Source: Roseobacter sinensis (GTDB lineage Bacteria > Pseudomonadota > Alphaproteobacteria > Rhodobacterales > Rhodobacteraceae). From it: a DNA stretch of 64,000 nucleotides. Below, in pieces: positions 38,275 to 47,250 of the stretch; within the stretch, counting starts at the first letter, position 1, and each line of letters starts with the position of its first letter. Made by a program: the position numbers and the translations under genes. The notes beneath the pieces were generated by a model, which worked only from the letters and a program-made list of their open reading frames with translations, made no database searches and was not told the DNA's origin. The stretch spans positions 44,225 to 108,224 of the forward strand of contig NZ_JALIEB010000014.1 of assembly GCF_025755255.1 (NCBI RefSeq), read 5' to 3'.

Positions 38275-38811
38275 TCTCCGGGCCTCCTCTCGAGCAAGGC
38301 GAAGCGACACAGTCGCCTCACTTATTGCGCATCCTTGTCGCACTGATACGGTTGAAATTTGGGGCAGTAGCGAACCTCGTGGCCAAGTCAGTATCTTGGT
38401 TGTCTATCGCGGCGCGTCGATGGCCTCACAGTGGGTGGCGGGTGTTTTTGTGCCGTTTGAATGGGCAGAGATTGGCCCTGGGCTTTAGCGACCGATCATT
38501 CTCGCCTATCCACTGATGTCGGGCCAAAACGGTCGCTTGATGCCTTGCGCCATTGCGGGCCGGCTCTCGTAAAGTGGGCATCGGCGATACAGTAGATCAA
38601 TGCGCGCTCATCGGACAAAACGCGATCATGCCAGGGCAGTTCGATTTCTGCGTTCCATATCGGTGCACTTTTTGCTTGGCATTGGAGCTCAAATTGGCTC
38701 TGGCCGATCTATCACGTCGAAGGTACCCGTAACAAATCCAGGGTGGCTTGAGCACGGTCGCGCAGCTTACTGCATCAGTCCTTTTTCTGGATGACGTCGA
38801 AGCATCGCTTC
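38275..38811. other. Intergenic region between opgG and the S9 peptidase
   Basis: About 540 bases of convergent intergenic sequence. Small open frames occur on both strands but none has a family signature. Local base composition is slightly lower in GC than the flanking genes. No clear terminator with a T-run was found. Confidence 0.4.
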
Positions 38812-40794
38812 TCAATCAAGTCCGGCGTCTACCTCTTCGAGAAACCTCAGCGCTGCGCTGTTGATCCGGTGCCAATTGTGAGCTCCGCGGATGGAATGCC
38901 CCTGATCATCTATGATCAGCAGTTCATGGTCCTTGCCGGCGTTTTCCAGCACCTCCGCGAAGGATATCGAATGCAGGGCGGTGATCCTCTCGTCGTTCCG
39001 CCCGTGGAACAGGAAGATGGGGGCATCGATCTTGTCCAGATGAGAGGTGGCTGACAGGTAAGCCAGATGCGCGCGCTCCGTCTCCAGATCACCGAACTCC
39101 TTATCGAACCAACCGCGGATGTTCGTCTGCCCTTCCGGAGCCCCATCGGCCATCTGTAGTACGTCGTAGATCCCGGCACCCGCCATCGCAAAGCCGAAAT
39201 CGAAATGCTCGGGCCCGGGATAGGACAGCGCCCTCACCGCCGCCCATCCCCCATGACTGAAGCCGATGGTGCCGATGCGGCGGGTATCTGCGAGCTCGAA
39301 TTCCGCCTCGAGAAATCTCGCACCGGCGATCACGTCGAGGATAGGCGCATCGGCATTCTTGCCGTCATTCGCAGTCTCGAATTCCGACCCAAAGCGACTG
39401 TCGCCGCGCACGACCGGGCTGAGCACCGTGATCCCGACCCCGCACAGGCTGTGATATGTCCGGCTGAACGAATTGCCCCCGCCATAAAACGCCTCGATCA
39501 CATACAACCTGTCCTCGGGCGCGATGGGGTCGAGCGGTTCGTAGAGATAGGCTTGTACCTCTGCGGGAGCCTTGGTTTCGCCGGGGCCGTCAATTGAATC
39601 GTATGTGACCAAACTCACACTGCATTGCGTCAGGCGTTCGTTCAGATCGTCAAGGCCCGCGACGAATGGGCCGCGCTCCATGCGCCCGCTCGCGTCGATT
39701 TCGACCAGCTCGAAGTCCGCGATGGTCTCGGCCGAGGTCTTGTAGAGGATCGCAATGTGGTCTTCGGCATGCTCGAATCCGATATCAACGTCGGTGACGA
39801 AATGATCGGTCCTCGACAGGCTGTTTCCCTCGACTGCGAATACCTCGTAGGTGGTCTTTGAGACGCCTTTCGTAAGGGCCTGCAGATACCTGCGCCCAGC
39901 GACCTCCGATGTAACGACCCGGAAGGTGTTCTCGAAGTCATTCAACTCGGTATTGGTGCCGGTCGGGATGTCGTGGAAGAAAAGAGACGTGTCTTGCGCA
40001 TAAAGGATCTGAGCGCCGTCCTCCCACGAATTCATGACGCCAAGCCACGAGCCGTCAGACGCTGCTGCGATCTCGATGACCTCCTTCGAGGTTCGATCAT
40101 AGCGGTAGAGTACTTTCCTGTTTCGGTCTCCATCCGCAAGCGCCGTAAATACGATGTTCTTGTCATCGATCCGAAGTGGCGCCCACCAATTCAGCGTAGC
40201 GGGCATCTTTTCGTCACTGTCACAGAAGAGCCGTTCCGTCGATGTTGCGCCGCTATCAGAAATCGAAAGGAGCTGCAGGCAACCCTCCTGATCATCTGAG
40301 TCACCATCGCGACTTACAAAAGCGATTGTGCGATGATCCGGCGATTGTGCGAAATCATAGACGTAGTCCACGTCCGTCAATTTGATCGGGTCCTGTTCTC
40401 GTTCGGAGAACAGCCAGAGGTTGATGTCCTCCCGCTTTCCCTCGTCCGCCATGACAACCAGAGCATCTAGGTTTCTATTGTATCTGCGGCCCCAGAAATT
40501 GATGCTTTCAATGTCGACGTCCGTGACGCGCTCGGCCGCTTCGGGATCGAAGTCGAACTGTCCGGTGTCGTTCCAAGGCTGCACGTAGAGATGCGAGCCA
40601 CCATCGCGCTCGTCCTTGGTGTAGTAGACCTTCTGGGCCTCCAGGCTGACCTCCCTGATGTTGTAGGGAAAACCGAAGAAGTAAGGCGCCAGATCGACCG
40701 TTCTATCCCGGTACTCCACAAGCAACGGCTCCGCGCCAAGGCGCTCAGCCGTGATCAAGATCGATAAGAGGAGAGGTAGCCACAAAGCTCGCAT
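38812..40794 (-). CDS. Secreted prolyl-oligopeptidase family (S9) peptidase
   Basis: A 660-residue protein with a signal peptide (MRALWLPLLLSILITAERLG, cleaved near GA-EP). Residues about 25-390 are propeller-like with blades such as DYVYDFAQSPDHRTIAFVSR. The C-terminal alpha/beta hydrolase has the nucleophile Ser513 in IGFSHGGWAAV, Asp601 in HGRNDERI and His633 in DDQGHSI. The start at 40794 is chosen because it puts the signal peptide at the N-terminus; in-frame ATGs at 40818 and 40881 lack it. It probably hydrolyses peptides or esters in the periplasm. No operon partner. Confidence 0.88.
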   Translation of the reverse strand: MRALWLPLLLSILITAERLGAEPLLVEYRDRTVDLAPYFFGFPYNIREVSLEAQKVYYTKDERDGGSHLYVQPWNDTGQFDFDPEAAERVTDVDIESINFWGRRYNRNLDALVVMADEGKREDINLWLFSEREQDPIKLTDVDYVYDFAQSPDHRTIAFVSRDGDSDDQEGCLQLLSISDSGATSTERLFCDSDEKMPATLNWWAPLRIDDKNIVFTALADGDRNRKVLYRYDRTSKEVIEIAAASDGSWLGVMNSWEDGAQILYAQDTSLFFHDIPTGTNTELNDFENTFRVVTSEVAGRRYLQALTKGVSKTTYEVFAVEGNSLSRTDHFVTDVDIGFEHAEDHIAILYKTSAETIADFELVEIDASGRMERGPFVAGLDDLNERLTQCSVSLVTYDSIDGPGETKAPAEVQAYLYEPLDPIAPEDRLYVIEAFYGGGNSFSRTYHSLCGVGITVLSPVVRGDSRFGSEFETANDGKNADAPILDVIAGARFLEAEFELADTRRIGTIGFSHGGWAAVRALSYPGPEHFDFGFAMAGAGIYDVLQMADGAPEGQTNIRGWFDKEFGDLETERAHLAYLSATSHLDKIDAPIFLFHGRNDERITALHSISFAEVLENAGKDHELLIIDDQGHSIRGAHNWHRINSAALRFLEEVDAGLD

Positions 40795-41246
40795 AGGTCG
40801 CCCCAAGGGTTGCTTCATCAAGACATGGAAATGCAGGTGGTGGGTCGGAGGCTGCGGGATATCCGAGTGATGCACAACCACCTATGGTAGTATCGGCGAA
40901 CTTGCGCCTCATCCTCTCAAAGGACGTTCGTTGTTCGGGCCGATGGCTACCTTCGGGTGGCCGGAGACAGCGTTTGCGAGAACCCTGGCAGACTTACTCA
41001 GCTATGCTGGGCGACATCCAGTCGCATGATCGCCGGGCGTTCGCGTCGATCCAGAGACTGTCGAAGGTCGGTTGGGGGGCCTTGAAACGGCCTGCCTAGG
41101 TGTCAGGCCTCGATCCGGCGCCGATCTGTAACGCGAAGCCTGTGAGCTGCCATTCCTGCGCCCGGAAACAGTGGTGATAGTACGCGTGCTTGCGGACCAA
41201 ACCTGCGGTTCGTCCAAGGCTTGCACATCGAAAAGCAGAGCGGTTT
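40795..41246. other. Intergenic region between the S9 peptidase and ArsR genes
   Basis: About 450 bases. The left end should hold the promoter of the peptidase gene on the minus strand. I see no gene, repeat or clear terminator here. Confidence 0.4.
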
Positions 41247-41930
41247 TCAGCTCGCCGGAAATAGCGCGTTGAATGCCTTCGCGCCATTTTGTGAAAACGC
41301 AATAACCCGCGTCTTCTGATCTCGCTTTGCCCACGACAGCTCCTCAAAGCGGCTGAGAAACGCACGGCCCAGGCTGCCCGCGAGGTGCGATCTGCGTTCG
41401 CTCCAGTCGAGGCATTCTCGACAGACAGGCGCACGGGCCCTGAGCAAGCCGTCGATGTCGATCTCGAAATCCGCCACAAAGGCTGTACCTGTTTCGGTCA
41501 GTACCAATTCCTCACCATCCAGCGTCAGATGCCCCTGTGCGATCATGCTGTCGAACATCTGTGTGCCCATGTCACCGGCCAGATGATTGTAGCAGACACG
41601 GGCTTGCCGCAGCTCCGCGTCCCTTGGGCCGGTGCGTTTCCGCAAGTACCCCGAGCCCGCCGCAAGTCCCATCAGTCCCTCAAGGACATGCGCTACCTCG
41701 TCGCTGGCGAGCGCGAAATACTTGTGCCGCCCCTGCTTCCGCGGCCGCAGCAGGCCGCCGGCGTCAAGTTTGGACAGGTGCGAGCTCGCTGTCTGGATCG
41801 TCACCCCGGCCTCCTCAGCCAGTTCGCTCACCGTCAGGGCTTTCCCGCTCATGAGAGCGGTCAGCATGTTGGCGCGGGCGGGATCGCCGATCAACGCGGC
41901 GATATGAGCGATATCCGGACCTTCTTTCAT
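41247..41930 (-). CDS. ArsR family regulator
   Basis: A 227-residue ArsR-type regulator, longer than the usual 100-120. The winged helix occupies about residues 5-80: IAALIGDPARANMLTALMSG, ELAEEAGVTIQTASSHLSKL and RKQGRHKYFALASDEVAHVL. The C-terminal 130 residues include CYNHLAGDMGTQMFDSMIAQ and CRECLDWSERRSHLAGSLG; this extension occurs in a common ArsR subgroup and may sense ligand or a thiol. It is divergent from the NIPSNAP/hydrolase/EamA operon; two palindromes lie between them. Confidence 0.92.
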   Translation of the reverse strand: MKEGPDIAHIAALIGDPARANMLTALMSGKALTVSELAEEAGVTIQTASSHLSKLDAGGLLRPRKQGRHKYFALASDEVAHVLEGLMGLAAGSGYLRKRTGPRDAELRQARVCYNHLAGDMGTQMFDSMIAQGHLTLDGEELVLTETGTAFVADFEIDIDGLLRARAPVCRECLDWSERRSHLAGSLGRAFLSRFEELSWAKRDQKTRVIAFSQNGAKAFNALFPAS

Positions 41931-41932
41931 GG

Positions 41933-41966
41933 TTCGATCTTAATCGAAGCATTTGCGGGACGCAAA
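41933..41966. promoter_or_regulatory. Two palindromes in the ArsR/NIPSNAP divergent region
   Basis: TTCGAT and ATCGAA flank CTTA at 41933-41948, and TTTGCG and CGCAAA flank GGA at 41952-41966. Both are perfect inverted repeats within the 75-base gap and are candidate ArsR operators; which one matters cannot be told from sequence. Confidence 0.5.
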
Positions 41967-42005
41967 CATCTAGGATTGGGAAAATACTTTGAAAAGGAGT
42001 CCGTC

Positions 42006-42338
42006 ATGCTGACCTGCGTGATCCGCTACCACATCGACCCGACAAAAAAGGCCCAGTTCGAGGAGTATGCCCGCAACTGGGGGCAAGCGATCCCGCGCTG
42101 CGGCGCTGATCTGATCGGCTACTATGCGCCACACGAAGGGTCTTCGACGCTTGCCTATGGCATCTACAACGTGGCGAGCCTTGCCGATTATGAAGTCTAT
42201 CGCGCCCGACTTGCGGCCGATCCGCTCGGCCGTAAAAACTACGATTTTGCCCAGAAAGAAAAATTCCTGCTCCGTGAGGATCGCACTTGGCTCAAGCTCG
42301 CGTCCGCACCTCATCTGGCCGCAAGCACAGTACGATGA
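42006..42338 (+). CDS. NIPSNAP family protein
   Basis: A 110-residue dimeric alpha/beta-barrel protein of the NIPSNAP family. Features include TCVIRYHIDPTKKAQFEEYA, the Trp in ARNWGQAIPRCGADLIGYY and SLADYEVYRARLAADPLGRK. The ATG at 42006 has AAAAGGAG at ideal spacing. Bacterial members are small and of unknown function, often beside ArsR regulators and stress genes. It is coupled to the hydrolase gene by ATGA. Confidence 0.92.
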   Translation: MLTCVIRYHIDPTKKAQFEEYARNWGQAIPRCGADLIGYYAPHEGSSTLAYGIYNVASLADYEVYRARLAADPLGRKNYDFAQKEKFLLREDRTWLKLASAPHLAASTVR

Positions 42339-43612
42339 TTTCTATGAGGATTAAAGGGCCGGGCGGCCTCGGACTTGCGCTGCATCACTATACGGACGCT
42401 CATAGCCACCCAGGTCGCACGCCCGTTCTTTACATACACGGCGCGACCTTTCCCTGCGCGCTCTCGGTCGGCTTCAAGTTCGACGGGCGCTCCTGGGCAG
42501 ACGATCTTGCGGCGGCAGGGTACGATGTCTGGGGGCTGGATTTCCTGGGCTTTGGATCGTCTGATCGTATGCCTTTGAAGGAAGGCGCCATACCGGGTCG
42601 CTTTGACAGCGCTGTCGCACAGATCGAAGCGGCCGTCAGGGAAATCATGAACCAAACATCCTCCCCAACAATCTCCCTTGTTGCTCATTCCTGGGGAACA
42701 CTTCCCGCTGGCGGTTTCGCAGCATCCAATCCTGATCTGGTAGACAAATTGGTCTTGTTTGGGCCGATCGCGCGCCGCACGATTGCCGCTGAGATGACGA
42801 TGCCGTCGCCGACACGGGCCATCACCCTGCAGCACCAATTTGATCGCTTCACGGCCGATGTTCCCGACGGCGCGCCTGCGGTTCTGTCCGACAGCCACTT
42901 CACGAAATGGGGGCGGGCTTACCTGGAGACAGACCCCGAAAGCCGCAATCTGTCGCCGCCAGCGGTGACCGTGCCATCTGGTCCCGCCGCGGACATCTCG
43001 GCGGCGTGGAGCGGCCAGTTTCCGTACGATCCGTCTGACGTTCGCTGCCCCGTTCTTATTGTCAGAGGCGAATGGGACAGCCTGGTGACTGACGAGGACG
43101 CATCCTGGCTCTTTGATGCGTTCGCGAACGCCGCTGACAAGCAGGATGTCAAGCTGGCGCGAGCGACGCATTTGGCGCATCTGGAAACCGGCCGCTTTCG
43201 CCTACATGAAGCCACACGCAATTTCCTGCGAGCCAAGCCCGTAGAAGCCGAGCCCGAACACCCGCAAATTGCAGTGATATTCGAAGTCCAGCCAGCCGAT
43301 GGCCGCAAACAGGACTACCTCGATATCGCCGCCGAGATGCGGCCGATGCTGGATGACATCGAGGGTTTCATCTCGGTCGAACGGTTTCAGAGCCTCACCG
43401 ATCCGCACAAAGTCTTGTCCCTGTCGTTCTTCGAAGATGAAGACGCTGTGGCCCGCTGGCGTAACCTCTGCGCCCATAGGGGGGCACAAACGAAAGGGCG
43501 GAGCGGCGTCTTTGATGACTATCGCCTGCGGATCGCGAGCGTCATCCGGGACTATGGCATGTTCGACCGCGCGCAGGCCCCGGCCGACAGTCGAACGGCA
43601 CATTCGACATGA
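42335..43612 (+). CDS. Alpha/beta hydrolase fused to an antibiotic-biosynthesis-monooxygenase-like domain
   Basis: A 425-residue two-domain protein. Residues about 1-295 are an alpha/beta hydrolase: the oxyanion region VLYIHGATFP, the nucleophile Ser in VAHSWGTLP, a late acidic residue in GEWDSLVTDED and the final His in ATHLAHLE. Residues about 305-405 are an ABM-type dimeric ferredoxin-like domain: FEVQPADGRKQDYLDIAAEM, IEGFISVERFQSLTDP and LSLSFFEDEDAVARWRN. ABM domains usually stand alone, so the fusion is unusual and suggests hydrolysis coupled to cofactor-free oxygenation or binding of the same compound. It overlaps NIPSNAP and EamA genes by four bases each. Confidence 0.88.
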   Translation: MISMRIKGPGGLGLALHHYTDAHSHPGRTPVLYIHGATFPCALSVGFKFDGRSWADDLAAAGYDVWGLDFLGFGSSDRMPLKEGAIPGRFDSAVAQIEAAVREIMNQTSSPTISLVAHSWGTLPAGGFAASNPDLVDKLVLFGPIARRTIAAEMTMPSPTRAITLQHQFDRFTADVPDGAPAVLSDSHFTKWGRAYLETDPESRNLSPPAVTVPSGPAADISAAWSGQFPYDPSDVRCPVLIVRGEWDSLVTDEDASWLFDAFANAADKQDVKLARATHLAHLETGRFRLHEATRNFLRAKPVEAEPEHPQIAVIFEVQPADGRKQDYLDIAAEMRPMLDDIEGFISVERFQSLTDPHKVLSLSFFEDEDAVARWRNLCAHRGAQTKGRSGVFDDYRLRIASVIRDYGMFDRAQAPADSRTAHST

Positions 43613-44505
43613 GTTCTGCCGATTTGCGGACGGAACTGCCGCTGCTGGCCCTTCTCGCGCTGCTTTGGGGATCGTCCTATCTGTTCATCAAAGTCGCCGT
43701 GGCGGAAATCCCCCCCGCCACACTGATAGCGCTCCGCGTCCTGGGGGCGGCCATCTTTCTGATGCTGGTCATGGGCGCACGGTCCGAGCGATTGCCGCGC
43801 GATCCCCACACGTGGCGGATGCTTCTGGTGCAGGCCATATTCAACAGCATCGGAGCCTGGACCGTTCTGGCCTGGGGACAGCAATACGTCGGAGCCGGTC
43901 TCGCCAGCGTTCTGAACTCAACCTCGCCGATCTTCGTCTTTCTCATCACGGCATGTGTGACGCGCCACGAAGCGCTCAGCGGGCGCAAGCTCACAGGCGC
44001 CATTCTCGGACTGTTGGGTGTTGCGCTGATCGTCGGCATGGATGTCTTGCGCGGTCTCGGTGATCAGGTGGCCGGACAAATCGCCTGCCTTTTCGGGGCC
44101 GCCCTCTATGCCGGTGCCGCGATCTACGGCAAAGGCTTCGGCCATATCAGCGCGGCCGCGACCGCCACAGGCACGATGATCTGGGCATCGGTGGTTCTTG
44201 TACCGGTTGCTCTGCTGCTGGATCGACCTTGGACCCTGACCCCTGGTCCAGCGGCTCTGACAGCAGCGGCGATCCTGTCGATCCTTTGCACCGGCGTCGC
44301 GCTTCTGGTCTATTTCCGGCTGGTCAGGACGCTGGGGTCAATGGGTGTCGCCAGCCAAAGCTACCTGCGCGCGGGCATCGGCGTGATCCTGAGCCTCGTG
44401 TTTCTGGGCGAGATGGTCACTCTACCGGTCGCGGCGGGGCTCTGTGCAGCCATTCTGGGGGTCGCGCTGATCAATTGGCCCGCCGAACGGACAGCAGCAT
44501 CGTAA
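43609..44505 (+). CDS. EamA/DMT family permease
   Basis: A 298-residue transporter with ten predicted helices in two EamA repeats. The first helix carries ALLALLWGSSYLFIKVAVAE and the end of the first repeat AGLASVLNSTSPIFVFLIT, both typical. The second repeat begins near GQIACLFGAALYAGAAIYG. It is coupled to the hydrolase-ABM gene by ATGA and is last in the ArsR-controlled operon, so it may export the product or substrate of that enzyme. Confidence 0.92.
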   Translation: MSSADLRTELPLLALLALLWGSSYLFIKVAVAEIPPATLIALRVLGAAIFLMLVMGARSERLPRDPHTWRMLLVQAIFNSIGAWTVLAWGQQYVGAGLASVLNSTSPIFVFLITACVTRHEALSGRKLTGAILGLLGVALIVGMDVLRGLGDQVAGQIACLFGAALYAGAAIYGKGFGHISAAATATGTMIWASVVLVPVALLLDRPWTLTPGPAALTAAAILSILCTGVALLVYFRLVRTLGSMGVASQSYLRAGIGVILSLVFLGEMVTLPVAAGLCAAILGVALINWPAERTAAS

Positions 44506-44964
44506 CGGTTCGGCGGACGGCACAGTATCATGTCCGATCATACGACCGGCTCAGGTAGAGAAGACAATCGGAGGACTCTTCCATATCTCGTATCTTGCTC
44601 ATGTCCTTACACTCGAGATGCCATCTCGGACGGGTGAACATTGACCATCCGTATCGAACAGCGACAGCGCGCGATGCGGTAACGCTTGAGAACCCTGGGA
44701 AGTGACGAAAACAACAGACCGGCCGTTCGCCGGGTCTTGTCGCATGAGTGCCTTGGGTCCGAGGCCGCCATCGGAGACACAGCTGGACGGCCGAGTTGTC
44801 CTGGCAGACTGCCCCTGAGGGGCTCCAATTGTCACTCGACACGGTACCGAGATGCTGCGTCCACTGCCCGTCTTGCAGATGTTCGCTGCGGAAGCGATTT
44901 TGAGGGATGAAGGACATCACAGATCGCGGGGCGCGGCAGTCTCCAACGCAACGTCGGTTTTCGA
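44506..44964. other. Intergenic region between the EamA and SRPBCC genes
   Basis: About 460 bases between convergent genes. Open frames on both strands lack ribosome binding sites and family features. Nothing recognisable was found. Confidence 0.4.
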
Positions 44965-45432
44965 TCAGGTGAGCGATTGAGCATATGCTTCAAGCTGCGA
45001 CGCAACCGTACCCCAGCCGTCGTAGAAGCCCATGTCTTCATGGCTTTTTCGGGCTTGCGGTGAGCGATGCCGGGCTGTCGCCGTATATGTCGTACCACCC
45101 TTTTGATCGTCCGCAAATTCGATGATCGCTGTCATGAACGGGTCGGCGGCAGGCTTCCATCCTTCGCTGTAGGTGTCAGTGAAGACAAGACGCTGACCGT
45201 CAACAATTTCAAGAAAGACACCTTCATTTTCCATCAGGTGGCCCTCAACATTCATCGTTGTGTTGAACTTGCCTCCGACTCGGAGGTCAATCTCGCACGC
45301 TTCGATACGATGTGGTGCGGGCACGAAGAAGTGCTTGATATGCTCTGGTGTCGTCCAGCACTCCCACAGCGTTTCTCGTGGAGCGTCGATGGTGCGGGTG
45401 AACGTCAGGTCGGTCTCTGGATCAAGTTTCAT
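44965..45432 (-). CDS. SRPBCC (AHSA1-like) protein
   Basis: A 155-residue START-like protein of the Activator of Hsp90 ATPase homologue 1-like family. Characteristic features are the opening DLTFTRTIDAPRETLWECWT, the strand-rich core VGGKFNTTMNVEG and the C-terminal helix YDGWGTVASQLEAYAQSL. The fold binds hydrophobic ligands. It overlaps the upstream ArsR gene by ATGA, a very common bacterial pairing in which the ArsR protein controls both. The ligand is unknown. Confidence 0.93.
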   Translation of the reverse strand: MKLDPETDLTFTRTIDAPRETLWECWTTPEHIKHFFVPAPHRIEACEIDLRVGGKFNTTMNVEGHLMENEGVFLEIVDGQRLVFTDTYSEGWKPAADPFMTAIIEFADDQKGGTTYTATARHRSPQARKSHEDMGFYDGWGTVASQLEAYAQSLT

Positions 45433-45770
45433 TTGCTGCGCTCCTGCGTGAGGTGAGTGACGTATTCGTCAAAGCGGTCGAGCCGAGCTTCCCAGATCGC
45501 GCTTTGCTCGCTCAACCAATCCTTTGCTGGTCCGAACGCATCTGGCGACAACGCACAAACTCGCGTGCGGCCTTGCTTTTGAGATGTGACGAGACCGGCC
45601 GCTTCGAGCTTCTTCAGATGCTCCATGAACGACGGCAGCGCCATGTCATGTGGAGCAGCCAACTCACTTACGGTCGCATTTCCACGCGCGAGACGCTGAA
45701 GAATCGTTCTTCGTGTCGGATCACCAAGGGCCGAGAAGCAGCGATCTAGGGCCAGGTCATACTTAGACAT
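45429..45770 (-). CDS. ArsR family regulator
   Basis: A 113-residue winged-helix regulator with no visible metal-binding cysteines, of the kind that accompanies SRPBCC proteins. The core reads CFSALGDPTRRTILQRLARG, then ATVSELAAPHDMALPSFMEH and the wing SQKQGRTRVCALSPD. The start at 45770 has AGGGG just upstream; a longer frame from 45800 is possible. An inverted repeat covers the start codon, so the gene is probably autorepressed. It is coupled to the SRPBCC gene downstream. Confidence 0.92.
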   Translation of the reverse strand: MSKYDLALDRCFSALGDPTRRTILQRLARGNATVSELAAPHDMALPSFMEHLKKLEAAGLVTSQKQGRTRVCALSPDAFGPAKDWLSEQSAIWEARLDRFDEYVTHLTQERSK

Positions 45771-45780
45771 ACCCCTAAGT
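45761..45780. promoter_or_regulatory. Candidate ArsR operator over the start codon
   Basis: ACTTAG and CTAAGT flank eight bases, forming a perfect inverted repeat that includes the ArsR start codon. A further CCTAAGT lies at 45821-45827. Position and symmetry suggest autoregulation. Confidence 0.55.
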
Positions 45781-46186
45781 AAAGACAATGGCAGGCGCAA
45801 TCAAGATGTTTAGGAAGAGTCCTAAGTGATCTAAAGGCCGTCCTTCAGCGCGGTGCCTTCGCCTGATTGTCCGGACGCGAAGCAGACCCATAGAAGGTGC
45901 CACAATCGGTGAATGCTGCGCGAGCGCTTCAACGACGGATTTGTCGCGTACTCCTGAACGCGGAATGATGCCGGACCAACAAACAAGTAGAGATCGGCCT
46001 CAATACCTGGCTCCGGCAGTACGATCCCGGCCGACGGCACAAGGCCGCAAGCATGCAGCCACTCGCCTTAGACACCTGGCTCAAAAGTCGCCCGCGGAAA
46101 TGAGCACGTACCGCCCTCCTCTATGATCGCCCCCAAAGCAGAGCGAAAAGCCGGAGCCTCGCGATCGCGCGGGGCTCAAGACCGGT
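45771..46186. other. Intergenic region downstream of the microcin-like gene
   Basis: About 415 bases. Besides the ArsR promoter at the left end, I see no gene. No immunity protein with membrane helices, which would be expected near a microcin, is evident here. Confidence 0.4.
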
Positions 46187-46414
46187 TCAGCTTGTAGGGC
46201 CGTCGCAGCTTGCCGGGCCGTCTTGCCCGTCTTCTCCAGGTTCGCCGCCCGGACCCACAGCACCGCCTTCGCCGCCCGTTCCGCCGCCACAACGACCGTC
46301 GCCACCGTCACCTCCATCGCCGCTGCCGCAAGTTCCTCCGGCGCCTCCATCCCCTCCGTCGCAGTTCACGCCGCCTGAGATGAGTTCAAGTTCGTCCAGA
46401 TCGAGATCTCGCAT
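46187..46414 (-). CDS. Double-glycine-leader peptide, microcin-like (Gly/Asp-rich core)
   Basis: A 75-residue peptide. The first 15 residues, MRDLDLDELELISGG, closely match the leader of microcin V (MRTLTLNELDSVSGG), including the hydrophobic spacing and the terminal GG that C39 exporters cut. The remaining 60 residues contain 27 glycines, many aspartates and four cysteines (two disulfides possible), and start VNCDGGDGG. The ATG at 46414 has AAGGAAG at good spacing. A truncated gene for a bacteriocin-type exporter ATPase lies just upstream on the same strand. No immunity gene is recognised. A secreted Gly-rich peptide with another role remains possible, but the leader strongly suggests export by a C39 ABC transporter. 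Confidence 0.78.
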   Translation of the reverse strand: MRDLDLDELELISGGVNCDGGDGGAGGTCGSGDGGDGGDGRCGGGTGGEGGAVGPGGEPGEDGQDGPASCDGPTS

Positions 46415-46512
46415 CGTACTTCCTTTCGTAGATTGCCAAAAGTTGCCTGTCGGCGGGGTCTCAGTCCTTTCTGCGATACACCGCGCCAACCCGACCGGAA
46501 GATGCGATGCGG

Positions 46513-47139
46513 CTATACCGATGCCCTGGCGGCGTGGACGGCGTGGCCAAAGGACCCGACGCGGTCAGTCAAGGCGATGGTGGAGAGGCGATGGGCCACG
46601 CAGATGCGCGTGAGCGACAGGTTTGCAACGGCCTGATTGATCACCCGTTCATTGGCCTCATCAAGATGGCTGGTGGCTTCGTCGAGAAGCAGGACGTGCG
46701 GTTTTCGGTAGAGTGCGCGCGTCAGGAAAACCCGTTGTTTCTGACCGCCGGAAAAGACGCTGCCCATATCGCCGACCAGCGTTTCATAGCCCATCGGCAT
46801 TTGCTGGATCTCCGTGTCGATAGCGGCCACACGAGCACATTCGATCAGCCAGTCCCGACCGATCTCCTCGGCGAAACCGGCGATGTTTTCAGCGATCGAG
46901 CCGGCAAACAGACGATCTTCTTGCAGCACGCAGCCAGTCATGGCGCGATAGGTTGCCAAACCAAAACTCCCGAGTGGAACCCCACCGATCAGCACCTCGC
47001 CCCGGTCCGGCGTCACAAACCCCGCAAGCGATTTGAGTGCCGTCGTCTTTCCGCATCCAGAGGGACCCACAAGCGCCAAGCTTTCGCCAGCTTCCACGCG
47101 CAGGTTGACCTGCGCGCCTGGGGCGCTCAGATGCGGCAA
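46513..47139 (-). pseudogene. Bacteriocin-type (CvaB-like) ABC exporter, ATPase-domain remnant
   Basis: About 208 residues forming only the nucleotide-binding domain of a peptide exporter: Walker A GPSGCGKTT, RAMTGCVLQEDRLFAGSIAE with the CvaB-like Q-loop, signature FSGGQKQRV, Walker B VLLLDEATSHLD and the H-loop AHRLSTI. The C39 peptidase and membrane domains are missing. Upstream, SELARKDKTSLQGVS in another frame (around 47180-47230) looks like the preceding linker, but a frameshift and a TGA at about 47143 separate it from this part. The alpha-glucosidase gene begins directly beyond, so the exporter was probably truncated by rearrangement. Confidence 0.75.
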
Positions 47140-47250
47140 TCAATTCTGGTATGCCTTTGACGGTTCGGGACACACCTTGGAGGCTTGTCTTGTCTTTTCG
47201 GGCAAGTTCACTTGTCGCGGGCGCAGGTTCCATTTCGCGCATTCCGCTCA

